DNA of 64,000 nt, from assembly GCA_023052935.1 (NCBI GenBank), contig CM041292.1:96153237-96217236 (forward strand), given 5' to 3'. Below, one piece after another: positions 31,570 to 42,984 of this stretch; position 1 is the stretch's first letter, and each line of letters begins with the position of its first letter. The stretch comes from Piezodorus guildinii. Lineage: Eukaryota; Arthropoda; Insecta; Hemiptera; Pentatomidae. Below the pieces are notes generated by a model. That model saw nothing but the letters and a program-made list of their open reading frames with translations, was not told the DNA's origin and did not search any database. The translations under genes were made by a program, and so were the position numbers.

Positions 31570-31988
31570 AGTTTTCTGCTTTATGATTTTCAAGAAAATT
31601 TTAATATAAACTTTCTCCAGTGGACTAAGCAGTCCTTCGAAATTCTCATCAGCCATGATTGATGGAATTTGTGGTCCTACAAACATTTCTTCTCTCAGTT
31701 TAGCATCATTGCCTTTGAGGAATTTCGATTTCAAGAACCGGAATCCATGAAACTGTTTATCCGAAGCTTTGATAAAAGTTTTTATTACGCCTTACTTGAT
31801 ACGCAATGGTGGTAACAATAGTTTTTTTCAGAATTCACTAACGGGACATATGACACATTTTTCTGGTCGTGAATAAGAGATTCATGTTTAGGCCATGCTT
31901 TTGTAACATAAAGAGACTTCCAATCTCTGCGCTCCCAGTGGCACAAAAAACAGCAAAATTTGTTGAACCCAAGTTGCAAATCAGACAA
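31570..31988 (-). pseudogene. Fragment of a widespread arthropod protein family of unknown function
   Basis: The minus strand reads LGFNKFCCFLCHWERRDWKS, then KAWPKHESLI, VSYVPLV, then in another frame KKLLLPPLRIK, a stop, GVIKTFIKASDKQFHGFRFL and EEMFVGPQIPSIMADENFEG. This order (CFLC-x-W-x-SR, PPLHIKLGxxKxFVKAxDK, FVGPQI...) is one I recall from a protein family found in very many copies in aphid and other arthropod genomes, with no assigned function. It is broken by at least one stop and one frameshift. Whether the family is transposon-borne is unknown to me. Confidence 0.55.
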
Positions 31989-34142
31989 TTAAAAAGTGAA
32001 GTGAGATTACTGTGTTTATCTGTTTTCTTTAACTTATAATATTAATTTGCATTGTTTATTTAGACTAATTTATACAAGGTCATTTTGAAAGATATATATT
32101 TGTATTAAGGTTTACTTTAAATTCCTAAATTGTTCATTTGTTGGTGTTTTTTTCACATTTTTGTAAGAAATTTCAAAAAATATGCTGTATTCATTTATTT
32201 TATATTCATGATGTCCATAAATAATCTTCAGTTCTTTTTATTTTTGACATATGAACAGTACTGACCAACTTCTTTTGTATGGGGATTACCCCGAAAACAA
32301 ATAAATATTATTATTATAACTATGGTCGTATCTGCATGTACTGGTACAGGGGACAGTTCATTGTGCAAGACAGGTCTTATTGCAAATTGCAAATTCCCAT
32401 ACTTGACTGTATATTTTGTTTTAGATTCCTGTAGTTTTCTCTTAAACTTCGTAAGTATATGTTATTTGATCCTGTTTGTTAACGAGTCGGGTTATGTTCA
32501 CGTTATATGTTCATGTTATAAAAAAAAAGTTCACATTTTTAGGTTTTTTCCATCTTTTAACCACTTTTCGCGGTATTGAATTTTGATATTTGATTCTCGA
32601 AACAGAACGAAAAAATGAGCGACTACAAAAGATGAAGGCTCTGAGGGGAAGGAAAGGCAATGCGAGACAATATCGAGAATGGCAAGAGACGACCGGGTGT
32701 GCAGCAATATCCTCTCCACAACCAGCCTGCCTATGAGCATCCTCCGGTGGTAATATATTCATAGGGTGTTTCTTTCCACTGTCTCTGCAAAAGGGAAAAA
32801 GGGAAATGGAAAACCCTTTAACATAATTCTTCTGAGGCGGCGAGAGTCTGCCGGCTGCGGGCGAATAATTGCAGAAGCCACTTAGGGAAGAGTTGTTTTT
32901 TCCTTTACTCAGAGGATTCCTTTGTTAATTAATAATACGTATCTCTTCTCCCGCATCGTCATATGAGTAAGGCGTTACTTGTTGATTTTGTGACGAAATA
33001 GGAAATCATCTTATTCACTTTCGTACATATTTATTAAAATAACATGGTTCATAACAGATCAAACTGCAATGCATTAATGTTATATTAATTGCATATAATT
33101 GTAAAAACAAATATTATTGTCGAGCGAGGGTTACTATTGGGTTGTACGGATGCAGGGTTACCGTTTTAAAAGAAATGAAGAAAGAAAAATGTTTATACAT
33201 TTTTTTATAAGTCAAACTAGTCTCCATTATTTTCAATATTATTCTGCTAACATCATGGCAGATTTTCTATCACTCCTAAATAAAACTTGTATCCTTAGTT
33301 ACAAGTTTTTAGTTACAAGTTAAACTTGTATCCTTGTTTATAATATAAATAAAGAAATCGTATATTTTACGTTTTTACGACCAATACTTTTTTTTTGTAA
33401 TAAGTAGTCTAGGAGTCTAATAGTGAGAGGTAGGGATAGTAAAGCGGGTGTGACAAGAGCCTCATAGCCAAGCTCTAATAATTTGTGACATTATACGTCA
33501 GTCATGTGACTAAAAGTTGTCTTGTTTCAAAATGGGCGGGCCCCTTCAGATTGACTTAAGATGCCTTTCTTACTATTTCTTCCTGATTCCCTTGCCTTGA
33601 TTGTGGTCAATGTCAATAAACTCGCAGAACATCGTTATTAAGGACAGAATACCTTCCACGACCTTCTTTGCCCCTTGTCCAACACTTCGTCTATGTTCCT
33701 ACAAGCCGTTGTTTGGCCGCTGTTCAAACTCGTAAAATGAAATTATACGAAAATCTCGGTTTGACATATTTGCAATGATTATATTATTTCCAAGAAGCAA
33801 GTATGTCCCCTACCGCCCCCCCCCTCTCATCCATTTTTAACAGCCAGCTTAATTAGTTGTTAAACATAATAAAATAAACGCAATGATAATAGATGTAAGA
33901 GTTTCAAGGTTAAAATAAGAATATGTAGATCTAAATGTATCTTACAAAACTCTCAAGTGTACTAGCACTAAATCATTTTAAGATCTAGGGAAGGAATGTT
34001 AAAAGAGATCCAGAGATTTCCATCGGCTTTTAAATAAATTAAATTTGTTTGGATTACAGTTTTATTCCTATAGTCTTTATCATTTCACTGTTTAATTATT
34101 AAAAACCTGTTTTATTACTTTACTTATTATTTTTAAACTTTG
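31989..34142. other. Unassigned region with a GC-richer patch at 32600-32900
   Basis: Most is AT-rich without supportable genes. 32600-32900 has markedly higher GC and reads like an old repeat (CAACCAGCCTGCCTATGAGC, CCGGCTGCGGGCGAATAATT), but I cannot place it in a family. Confidence 0.45.
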
Positions 34143-34320
34143 AAGATGGACTCGAGACCTTCTTAGTTTAGAATTAGTTTCTTAGTTTAGAATACCTATT
34201 GGAGTGCTGCCAATGGGCAGTTTCTTTTCATGTCTTTTTCATGTTTTTTATCTAACAGCGAATGTACTAGATGTATTATTCAATACAGTTGTAAATAAAT
34301 GAATAATAGATTAAAAAAAT
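34143..34320 (+). mobile_element. Jockey-B 3'-end fragment
   Basis: AAGATGGACTCGAGACCTTC, GGAGTGCTGCCAATGGGCAG, TTCATG and TACAGTTGTAAAT match the 3' end of the copy at 35517-35670 in order. A short A run ends it at about 34318. It is truncated to only the last few codons and the 3' UTR. Confidence 0.75.
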
Positions 34321-34380
34321 TAACTTTAATTATCTTCATCAAATACATAATACTGACAGTTTATAAAAATATATTTTGTT

Positions 34381-34574
34381 ACTTTCACTTTCCTATAAAT
34401 GAAATATGCCATAAAGGAAAGTATTGCATTCGTGAAAATTTTTGAATTTTAGTTTTCACCCAAAATACACGTCTCCAAATGACCAAGTCCGGCAAAAATA
34501 TCTTTGTATATGTAAGCGATCAGCTACTCGAAAACGGTAAGGTGTATGAAATTTAAATTTTACACTTTAGAAGC
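34381..34574 (-). repeat. DR1 dispersed repeat, copy B, right-end part
   Basis: The plus strand opens GTTACTTTCACTTTCC, then AAAGTATTGCATTCGTGAAA, GAATTTTAGTTTTCACCC, ATACACGTCTCC and GACCAAGTCCGGCAAAAATA. It is split from 35689-36395 by the Jockey-B insertion, whose 13-bp duplication includes 34562-34574. Confidence 0.75.
34562..34574. repeat. Target-site duplication of Jockey-B copy 2, left
   Basis: ACACTTTAGAAGC is found again exactly at 35689-35701 after the poly-A. Confidence 0.93.
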
Positions 34575-35547
34575 CTGCACGGGAGCCTTTCTCGACGTAG
34601 AACAGGCCTTTGACCGAGTCTGGCACCCGGGATTGCTTTACAAGCTCCGTCTATTTCTCCCTCCTACTTATTTTCTTATTATATAGTCCTACCTTGCTGA
34701 TAGATCTTTCCAAATAAATCACCACAGCTCCTATTCCTCCCTTTTTTCTCAATCTGCTGGTGTTCCCCAAGGCAGCATCCTAGGGCCTGTCCTTTATACA
34801 GTCTATACAGCTGATATCCCAACCCATCCTAACACTTTCCTTTCTACTTATGCTGATGACACGTGTGTGTTATCGGTAGATAGTGATCCATTTACTGCCT
34901 CCCACACTCTTCAATCCCACATCCGAGACCTTGAAGTATGGTGTCAGAAATGGAGGATTAAAATTAATTCTAACAAATCCCACCAAATAACCTTTACCCT
35001 ACGCCGTAAACCAATGACTTCCTGCCCCACAGTATCCTTTAATGACATTCCACTAGCCCCTGTTGAACAGATTCGATACCTCGGACTCCACCTTGACAAA
35101 CGTCTGACTTGGAACCCCCATACAAGACTGAAAAGACAAGAAACTGCCCGACGTTTTCGACTACTCCAACACTTACTGGACAAACGCTCCAATCTTCCAC
35201 TTACTTACAAAAGACTTATTTATATGACCATCATAAGACCGATATGGACTTACGGAGTAGAGCTATGGGGCTCTACCAAACCATCAAATTCTTCTCGTAT
35301 CCAATCCTTACAGTCCAAAATCCTTCGTAAAATCCTTAACGCTCCTTACTTTGTCACGAATAAGCTCATCCATAAAGACCTCAATATCCCATATGTTACT
35401 GAATTAGCCCGAACAAGATATCAAACATTCCATGAAAAACTCCATTTCCACTCTAATCCACTAGTTTCTATCCTATCATCCTCTTCGATTCCTGATAATC
35501 CTCCGAGGCGTCTGAAAAGAAGATGGCCCCGAGACCTTCTAGTTTAA
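34575..35547 (+). pseudogene. Jockey-B copy 2 RT C-terminal half
   Basis: The frame reads GAFLDVEQAFDRVWHPGLLY, a TAG at 34684-34686, then SAGVPQGSILGPVLYTVYTA, TYADDTCVLSVD, WCQKWRIKINSNKSHQITF, YLGLHLDKRLTWNPHTRLK and PIWTYGVELWGS, ending in RRLKRRWPRDLLV. Apart from the one stop it is uninterrupted. It is about as preserved as the copy at 12814. Confidence 0.9.
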
Positions 35548-35688
35548 AATATTTTCAGAGTGCTGCCGATGGGTGGCATCTCTTCATGTATTTCATGTTA
35601 GATTACTATATCCATCACATTTACTTGTTGTATATAATTATACAGTTGTAAATATCAATAAATATGTTAGAAAAAAAAAAAAAAAAAA
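34575..35688 (+). mobile_element. Jockey-B copy 2, 5'-truncated, inserted in DR1
   Basis: It ends in about 19 A's before a perfect 13-bp duplication. It is truncated within RT. The 3' UTR matches that of the fragment at 34143. Confidence 0.93.
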
Positions 35689-36395
35689 ACACTTTAGAAG
35701 CGTATATGCCTTTTTACATTCACTTATATGGAATGTGTGTGTGTGTGTGTGGGGTAAGTCCAGCACGTAAACGAAAAGTCTTATGAAACTAAAATTTCAC
35801 ATTTAAGACAGCTATACGCCCGAGATGTTACAGCAACATTTTTTACCCAAATCAGCTAACCAGAAGAGACACTTTATACCATGCATTTTGCACCTATTTA
35901 CGATTTTATCGAAAACTGCATGTAGGTTTCATTTTGATTAAAAAAGTCTGACAGGGCTTAAATGCAGATATTTCAAAATTTCTTCCTCAAAGTACCTTTA
36001 ATTTTGTTATTATTATGAATTTGACCATCATCTGATTAGCAAATCTAAAAAACAGATAAATATATAAGTTCAACGAGTTCGATTACCAACTGACTGCAAA
36101 AATATTTTAAAAATCCAATATTATGTTTTTAAACTTTAGAACAGTAATATTCATGTATAATATGCCGTTGGAATGCTAAAGGTTTAGAAAAAGTATGTAT
36201 AAACTATTGTAGATGTGAACGGAAATTGTCGTAGATAATAATATAATAGATTGTTTAATAAAACACAAGTTTATTTTAAAATACAATGTAAATAATTCTT
36301 TAACAATTTATTTTCGTTTCTAAATTTGTTAAAAAATCCTTAAATTAATATAAATAACGGAGGTAAGTGAAGAAAGTCGTGTGTGCCCGTATGAG
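35689..36395 (-). repeat. DR1 dispersed repeat, copy B, main part
   Basis: It reads, on the minus strand, the same landmarks as copy A: GGGCACACACGACTTTC at the far end (36375-36391), GGCATTTAAG-type and TCTGACAGGGCTTAAATGC near 35945, GCATGGTATAAAGTG near 35872, and a (GT)n core at 35735-35752. The first 13 bp are the right copy of the Jockey-B duplication. Confidence 0.8.
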
Positions 36396-36950
36396 ATTTT
36401 TATTTTGTATACCAACTAAATCGGCAAAACAGAAAAGCCACTTTATACCATGCATTTTACACCTTTTAATGATTTACTAAAAAATATCTAACGATGTAGA
36501 AAAAAAATAGTTCGACTATATCGGGTTAATTGCCGATATTTTAAATTTTCTTCTTCTAAAGAACCTTTAATTTGGTAGATTCACAAACACTAACCACATC
36601 ATATTGGTATTGTTCATAAAAACCGGATAAATATATGGGTTTTTTTTATTTTTATATCATAAGAACAGTAATATAGATGTATAATATAGGATGGGAAAGC
36701 TGACGATTATATAAAAAATATTATCTTTTAAACAAAGTTGTAAAGGGTAATGGAGAGCGATGAAAAACTGATAAAACAATAAAAAATAAAAAACCGCGGT
36801 GATTCTTGTTGATAATAGATTTTTTAATGAAACAGATGTTTCTAACGAAATTCAATATAATTATTTAACCTTTGTCGTATCTAACTAGATTAAAAAGTTC
36901 TTAGATTGATTCTGACAACAGTGGTAGGCGAAAGTCATGTTGTTCCTACT
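36396..36950 (-). repeat. DR1 dispersed repeat, copy G
   Basis: A second inverted DR1 piece directly follows copy B. It has AAAAGCCACTTTATACCATG, GCATTTTACACC and GCCGATATTTTAAATTTTCT, then GGTAGGCGAAAGTCATGTTG at its end. The AC core and right part are absent. Confidence 0.7.
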
Positions 36951-37754
36951 AAATTTTTTATTATTGAACGCTTAAGCTTATACCACTTATCGCAGCATAT
37001 AGAAATTAAACAAGTCCGTTCATATTGAGGAGATTCCCTTTTCATTGAAAGTAATGTCAATATTGGTAGCTGAGGGCTATTAGAAACTGAGGGTGTATTG
37101 GTAAATTGTTGGCATTACACTTGGGAAATAGGAGCGCTAACCGCACCTGAAATACACATAAAAGATATTTTACCTCTACCAATAAACCGAAAGCACTTAA
37201 ATAGGAAACGCCATATGGCTTTTATAGATTTCATATTATCTTTACTGAAAATAAATGGGAAATACTCTGGTATGGCTAGTAAATGACTGTAATATAATTG
37301 TAAATGTTTCGCGGAAGGTATAAAGTACCAATAAATTTATGCTTGTTAATATTATATTTATTTGGTCTTTAAGATTATATTTATTTGGTTTTTAAGTCTT
37401 AGTAGATAAAAGGGGCATAGAAGTTCGTTAAGGGCTTTAATATTATTTTATTTTGTACATCAATTGTTGTATTGCATTGTTGGTAAAAATATTTAAAAAA
37501 TCCAACTAAGAAAAAAAAAAGAGGAAAAAAAACAAAAAATAAAATGAATTAACATAGATAGAAAAATTAAAATAAATAATTAAACTAAATTAAAGTTATT
37601 AAAATCATAAGATAGGATTTAGTATTTCAGATTTTTATACAAGAGGATAAATATTCAGAGGTTGAAAGCTTACTATAATTACCAATTTGTTTTATAAGGG
37701 TAACGTCAGTCAGTTAGAATTTTTGAGAAAAATTACTGTGTTTGTTAGTGTATG
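36951..37754. other. Unassigned AT-rich region
   Basis: I see no supported gene. Poly-A-rich runs occur around 37500-37600. Confidence 0.5.
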
Positions 37755-38058
37755 AAGGGAGCGGCGTGGTCTAATGGATATAGCGCTAGTCTGCTGTGCT
37801 CCGGGTCCTGGGTTCGAATCCCAGCTGTGGCAGAATATTATTTACTCTGTTAATTCCGTCAGGGGGTGACCCTAGGGTATGGAGACCCTCCTGGGGCAGA
37901 CCCAGCCTCTACAAAGTGGGTACCCAAATTAATTGGGGAACAACCTGGCGGCTGAGCGCGATTAAGGCCTAATCACCTCAGTGCACTCGCGTTGGCCTTA
38001 AAACAGTACGAATCTCTATATGTACTGAGCCCAAGACCCTTCATGGGTTGTAGTGGTA
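37755..38058 (+). repeat. SINE1 copy 1, tRNA-derived
   Basis: The head is tRNA-like: A box TGGTCTAATGG (37767-37777) and B box GGTTCGAATCC (37811-37821), with a T-arm CTGGG/CCCAG. The body follows: GGAGACCCTCCTGGG, ACCTGGCGGCTGAGCGCGAT, GGCCTAATCACCTC, GTTGGCC and ACCCTTCATGGGTTGTAG. The body recurs at 40425-40575 and head plus body at 43375-43690. The head resembles arginine-type tRNAs (inference). The acceptor stem does not pair, so this is not a working tRNA gene. Confidence 0.82.
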
Positions 38059-38059
38059 C

Positions 38060-38480
38060 AGGTTTTTTTTTTTGTTGGTGTATATAAAATATAAAATTCT
38101 TGTATTGTAGGGATGTCTAGAGCTTTGTGCATGGTAGTTATTTTCGTGTATGGTGGATAATTATTAATTATTCTTAGGCATCTATGTTTTAGTACTTGCA
38201 ATTTCTTAATACGTGTTTTGGTTGCAAGACTCCAAGCTGGGCATGCATATTTAATTATAAGCCTGATAACAGATTTATATAAAATAAGTTTGTTTTTGGG
38301 TGATAATTTTGAATGTTTATTAAAGTATGGGTACATTTTATATAATGATTTATGGGCACCATTTATATTTATGTCTATGTGATGTTTGAAAAGTAGTTTA
38401 TAGTCCAGGGTGACTCCTAAATACTTAACTTGTTTTGAAATGGCTATTGAAGGAGAACATAATACATAATTACAATACAT
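38060..38480 (-). pseudogene. Non-LTR RT C-terminal fragment, minus strand
   Basis: After a T run (38062-38071, its poly-A) the minus strand encodes KQVKYLGVTLDYKLLFKHHI, KLSPKNKLILYKSVIRLII, YACPAWSLATKTRIKKLQVL and CLRIINNYPPYT. This is the segment after the RT catalytic motif in Jockey-like elements (YLGV.LD..L....H, ...YA.P.W). It is 5'-truncated. It abuts the 3' end of SINE1 copy 1. Confidence 0.75.
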
Positions 38481-38829
38481 AATACATAACTATAATTAAC
38501 AACAATAAATGAAAGATATTACTCTTCTGCGTAAAATGAAAACAATTACATCGAAGATAGTAACGTAACTAAAGGAGTGATTTGACATTTGAAAAACAAA
38601 GGATTTAATAAAACGAAGCTAAGCATACTGTTAAACGACAAGCAATAAAAAACTGCTATTTAAGACACTAACATAAGTACTCTGGCACTGACAAGAATTT
38701 ATAACAAAGGCCAACCAACCATTATCTCAGATTGATAACACAGTACTAAACAGTTAAACGACACATTTATTAAAATTGGTTTATGTTCAATTAAATTGTT
38801 GTTAGTTCATTTAACGTAACTTAGGGCTG

Positions 38830-39062
38830 TTGCGGCTAATCAGACGGTGCTACTGTGAGAGTCATAAAGTTTACCTTCTCAGGTTTAATGGTAATAGTGG
38901 TCTTTAACGAGTACATGACATCGCACAGGCTCGGGACCAACTTTTCTACAACCCCTCCGAAGAACGGCGTAACTAAGGATTATTTGTCCCACTAAAAAAT
39001 CCTATTGCCACCTGTGAGGTTTGAACCTTCGACCTTGGGTGTAGAAAGCTGTTATGACTAGT
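38830..39062 (-). repeat. SINE2, minus-strand copy
   Basis: On the minus strand, ACACCCAAGGTCGAAGGTTC and AAACCTCACAGGTGG form a B-box-like region (GGTTCAAACC). GATTTTTTAGTGGGACAAAT, GTTGGTCCCGAGCC, TGCGATGTCATGTACTCG and TTAAAGACC follow. The same blocks occur at 16195-16365. A clear A box is missing, so the 5' end is probably truncated. Confidence 0.5.
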
Positions 39063-39218
39063 TCTAAATATAATTATGCAAAATAAAAAAGTTTTAGCCC
39101 CTTAGATTTCCATATATTTTTTTAGATACTTTCCAGTATAGTTCTAAATATAATGATGCAAAATAAAAAAGTTCTCACCCCTTAAATTTTCAAATTTTTA
39201 TTTTTGCTACTTTCCAGT
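39061..39218 (+). repeat. Tandem duplication, 80-bp unit
   Basis: GTTCTAAATATAAT-x-ATGC followed by AAAATAAAAAAGTT and ACTTTCCAGT occurs at 39061-39140 and 39141-39218 with a few differences. Confidence 0.85.
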
Positions 39219-39444
39219 CTTATAACCTTCATCCTATCAACTTAACAGATAACATTCAATTTGATAATCATTAAAACTGTTAGGGGGCCAACAGAACTCC
39301 GACTAAACCCGACCCTATCCAAAAAAAACTTTTAAACAAATGAAAAACGGCTAATATCTTAAACAAAAAAAAAAAAAAAATTAACCCGAGTTCCAGTAGC
39401 CCATGGACTAAATCTAAATATAACTATTCGGACATTGTTTGTTA

Positions 39445-39845
39445 TCATAAGGGGGTCCCGAGACTACCTTCTTTTCAATCGCTTAGGAGGGTTATCAGGG
39501 ATATCTAAGGAAGAAAAATTACGGACAATTAGGTTTGTGTGGGCAGGGAGTTTAGAGTGAAAAGAGGAGTATCTATCACGGGCTATGTCTGCAACAAATG
39601 GGATGTTTAGGTCGTTATAGAGTAGTTGATTTGTGACAAAATAAGGGACATTAAGTATTTTGGATGCGGAAGGAATTTGTATGTTTTCGTAGAGCCCCAA
39701 AGCTCGATTTCATATGTTCAAATAGGTCTGATAATAGTGATGTAAATGAGTCTTTTGTCAAATACTGGAAGTTTTGAACGTTTGTCTAGTAAGTGTTGTA
39801 GTAATTGATATCTTCGTGCAGTTTCTTGTCGTTTTGTGTGAGGAA
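39445..39845 (-). pseudogene. Jockey-B RT C-terminal fragment
   Basis: The minus strand has QLLYNDLNIPFVADIARDRY, SFHSKLPAHTNLIVRNFSS and IPDNPPKRLKRR, the C-terminus of Jockey-B (compare 12917-13200). The region upstream of these residues continues to about 39845 in broken frames. There is no poly-A or duplication. Confidence 0.78.
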
Positions 39846-40049
39846 AAATTGGAATTAGATTATAAAATTTGATAAATAGTGTTAGTCACAAATCACTGAG
39901 CCATTTATAAAATAATACCCTACTAACGCTTGGTAATATTCAAAGATTTACCATTTAAAATTTAAGAAGAAATGCACTAAAAAAATACCTAACGACGGGT
40001 CAAACTATAAAAGAACCGATAAGAGGATGCAGAAACAATGGGAAGAAAC
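39846..40049. other. Short unassigned stretch
   Basis: I see no feature that I can support. Confidence 0.4.
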
Positions 40050-40215
40050 AAGAGACGGAGCGAGATGAGCGGATCTCCCCGTACCAAGCAATATATATTT
40101 TATTGAAGCAATATTTCCCCGAGGGCCGGGGTCCAAATTGAATGAGAGCCACTGAATATATATTGCCCGAAATCGAACCTGTCTCAACCCCATCGCTCAC
40201 CAACTGACCTCATCA
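40050..40215 (-). repeat. Possible tRNA-derived SINE head (SINE3)
   Basis: The minus strand reads TCAGTTGGTGAGCGATGGGG then GAGACAGGTTCGATTTCGGG. It resembles a tRNA A box (GTCAGTTGG) and B box (GGTTCGATTTC). Only one copy is recognised here, so the call rests on the box motifs. Confidence 0.35.
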
Positions 40216-40424
40216 TTATTGCCCCGCATATCAGATTAGATTAGGAAATTAAATTGAATTCGATGAATATGCAGTTCTCAGGTCGATAGTGTCCTTTTTT
40301 AAGCAAGCCTTTGTTACCCTTCTTTCAAATTAATTAATTTATGATGTTCAAGACAGAATACCGTTTCAATATATGTTAAAATAATACTATTATTTATAAT
40401 TAATTTAATTTTTTTATTTAACTG

Positions 40425-40575
40425 TACCTCTATAACCCGTGAAGGGTTTATTAAAGGCCAACGGCCATTGAAGGAGGTGATTAGGCTTAGATCACGCTCA
40501 GCCGCCGGATTTTTTCACTAATTTGAATACCTAGTTAATTGAGACTGGGTGTGCTCTAGGAGGGTATCTATAAAC
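40425..40575 (-). repeat. SINE1 copy 2, body only
   Basis: Read on the minus strand: ATACCCTCCTAGAGCACACC, CCGGCGGCTGAGCGTGATCT, AGCCTAATCACCTCC, CCGTTGGCC and CCCTTCACGGGTTATAG. These are the same blocks as 37855-38058. The tRNA head is missing. Confidence 0.78.
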
Positions 40576-40847
40576 TAGCGTCTAAAATCTGGATAAAATT
40601 GTCGTTTTTCAAAAGCGTTTTTCGGTAGCTGGTAATCAAAACATGTCCCCTTTTAAGGCTGCGTAACACTACGAGAGAAAAGATAGGTGAAAATGCGTGA
40701 GATTTAGTGATAGAGAATTATCTCTCCCATACTTTAAACCTATAAATATTCAATAAACGTATTTTCTATAAACCTCCATTATTTTATTTTTTTTAAATTT
40801 ATAATAAATAATGTTTACTTTCTTAAAATGGAGTTTCTACATTAAAA

Positions 40848-41500
40848 ATCTGGTGCGGGCAATACACGACTTTCACTTACCTAGACTGATCAAATCAATT
40901 TAAAAACTATTAAATATACTTCAATTTGAAAAATATTTGAAGTTGCTTTTATAAAACGTGTATTCATTTTCGTTGGAAACATATGATTTAGATTAAAAAA
41001 TATAACTATATAAAACTGCTAATCAGTAATAAGTTTAATCTCCATTTTTCACTTTATATTACCTTTTACAATTCTGTGTATTAGATAATATTTTTTCTAA
41101 AATCTTTCTCTTTCCATCGGTATATTATACGTCTACATTACTGTTCTTAATATCAAAAAACCTAAAATTACGTTAAAAATTAGTTTTTCTCTTTTATCCT
41201 TTATTTGGTCATCAAATTCGTCCAACTTGTAAAACTAAAGGTAGTTTAGAAGAAGAAAATTCTAAATATCGGCATTTAAGCCCTGTCAGACTATTTCAAT
41301 CAGAACGAAACCTAAATGATATTAAAGCCCATTAAATTTTACATCAATATAGCGAGTTCAATCAAGTTTTTTAGAAAATCATAATAAGGTGCCAAAATGC
41401 ATGGTATAAAGTAGTTCTTCTGGTTAGCCGATTTTTATGAAAAAGTTGCTGTAACATCTCGGGCGTATAGTTGTCTTAAATATGAAATTTTAGTCTTTTA
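40848..41500 (+). repeat. DR1 dispersed repeat, copy C
   Basis: It starts AATCTGGTGCGGGCAATACA, then CGACTTTCACTTACC. Later it carries GGCATTTAAGCCCTGTCAGA (41270), GCATGGTATAAAGTA (41399) and GGCGTATAGTTGTCTTAAAT (41462). It stops before the (AC)n core. Confidence 0.85.
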
Positions 41501-41504
41501 CAAT

Positions 41505-41780
41505 TTAAATCTTCAATCCACTCCCTCGAAACTAGGTCTCGCCATTCTGACCTTTACATTCCTACCCATAGAACAACAACTTTTGATCATTCCTTTCTTG
41601 TCCGCTCTGCAAATCTCTGGAATTCCCTACCTACTCATTTCCGCCATGCTTCTTCTCTATCATCATTCAAGTCCCAACTGTTCCATTACCTCCTGTATTC
41701 CCAAACAGACGCTCAACAGCAATGAGGTTTTATATCAAACATATAAATTATATCTTCAGAAAATATATGATAAAAAAAAA
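41505..41780 (+). pseudogene. Non-LTR RT C-terminal tail (Jockey/CR1-like)
   Basis: The frame reads TRSRHSDLYIPTHRTTTFDH, SFLVRSANLWNSLPTHFRHA and SSLSSFKSQLFHYLL. The pattern (TR....L..P..RT......F..R....WN.LP....A.S...FK) is the standard end of many Jockey/CR1/L2-type RTs. An A run follows at 41771-41780. Confidence 0.75.
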
Positions 41781-41784
41781 AGTT

Positions 41785-42534
41785 TTACCGAGGGCTCAAT
41801 TACAGTTATATTTTGAACGAAAAACGGCAGTAGTAGTAAGTGAGTAATCCGCGAATCGGTGTGCAGAGTTGGCAGGAATATTTTCCTCATACGTATATGT
41901 GCAGGTATGAATGCATTGTACTTGTGTGTTTAAGATTATTAGAAATCAACAATAATTCTTTTGAGGCTATACTTCAGTAGTTTTTAATCTATAAAAATAT
42001 TGGTGTATGGAAATTCATTTTAGGGATAATAAATTATTATAAATGTGAACCTTCGCCATCTGGAGGAAGCCAAAGATTTTGTTTCTATTAGGTTTTACAT
42101 AATTAAACCCATTTCGGAAGGCGGGATATTGGGGACGAATCGATTTGAAACCTCTACCCCTTGCTTATTTTCCACTCATTTCGTATTCAGTAGGGTCGAA
42201 GGTCCATTGGGAATATTAAGCAAAACTGGTCTTCGGCCAGGGACAAACTAAACACGCTCCATGTTTGACAACCGCTAACCGACCCAACTCAATCGGTAAA
42301 GGATAGGCCCTCTTCTTACTGGAAAGTTTTATTTCTCTTAGTTACAATATTTATTTATCCCTAATTTATTAATCCCTACAATATAGATATAAATAAATAT
42401 AGTAAATAATACACTTTTAAATAATAATTTTAAGAATTAAAATAAATTATAGTTAAATAAACTATAAAACACTATCTACTTTGAAACTTAGCGCACTTAG
42501 GTATTGTTTTTGTGTTAGTTGAGAAAATGTTAAA
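41785..42534. other. Unassigned stretch before the Helitron
   Basis: A 68-codon frame at 42045 has no recognisable features. I see no supported gene or repeat. Confidence 0.45.
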
Positions 42535-42784
42535 TCTATACTAATATAATAAAGCTAAAGAATTTCTTGGTTTGTTAGAAGGCTAATCTCAGAAACTACA
42601 GGTTCGAATTGAAAAATTCTTTTTGTGTTAAATAATCCATTTATCGAAGAAGGCTTTAGGCTATATAACATCTCGCTGCGACTAATAGGAGTGAAGAATC
42701 AGTAGAAAATCAAGAAAAAATGATCACAAATGATTTACCTTTAAATTTTAAAATAATTTAAATTTTCTGTTAATTTATCTTTTA

Positions 42785-42984
42785 ACAATATATCAATCAC
42801 AGGGGCAGGCATTTAAACACTAACGGACCAATTTACGTCAAGACTGCTTTTCACACGGCCAACAATATATCGCTTTGTCAAGATCAGGTTGCGGAGAAAA
42901 TCAGTATGTACTTCTGCCACAAGAAAATAAAACTGAAAATATTCACGCAGAAGTACTTAAAAATGTATTCTTTAAAAAACTTCT
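42785..42984 (+). pseudogene. Helitron-A helicase C-terminus
   Basis: The frames give QSQGQAFKH (42797-42820) and then CFSHGQQYIALSR (42845-42883), helicase motifs V and VI of Pif1-like Helitron helicases (KSQGQ, CFSHGQLYVALSRV). LLPQENKTENIHAEVLKNVF follows, the usual C-terminal tail. A stop and frame change fall between the first two blocks. The rest of the Rep/helicase gene is deleted. Confidence 0.8.
42971..42984. repeat. Target-site duplication of the palindromic insertion, left
   Basis: TTTAAAAAACTTCT is repeated exactly at 43281-43294. Confidence 0.85.

Noticed and set aside
37755..37835. A functional tRNA gene
   Set aside because: A and B boxes and a T-arm are present, but the acceptor stem does not pair, and the segment is the head of a repeated SINE unit.
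42045..42251. Plus-strand frame of 68 codons
   Set aside because: It has no domain, no homology that I recognise and no neighbouring gene structure.
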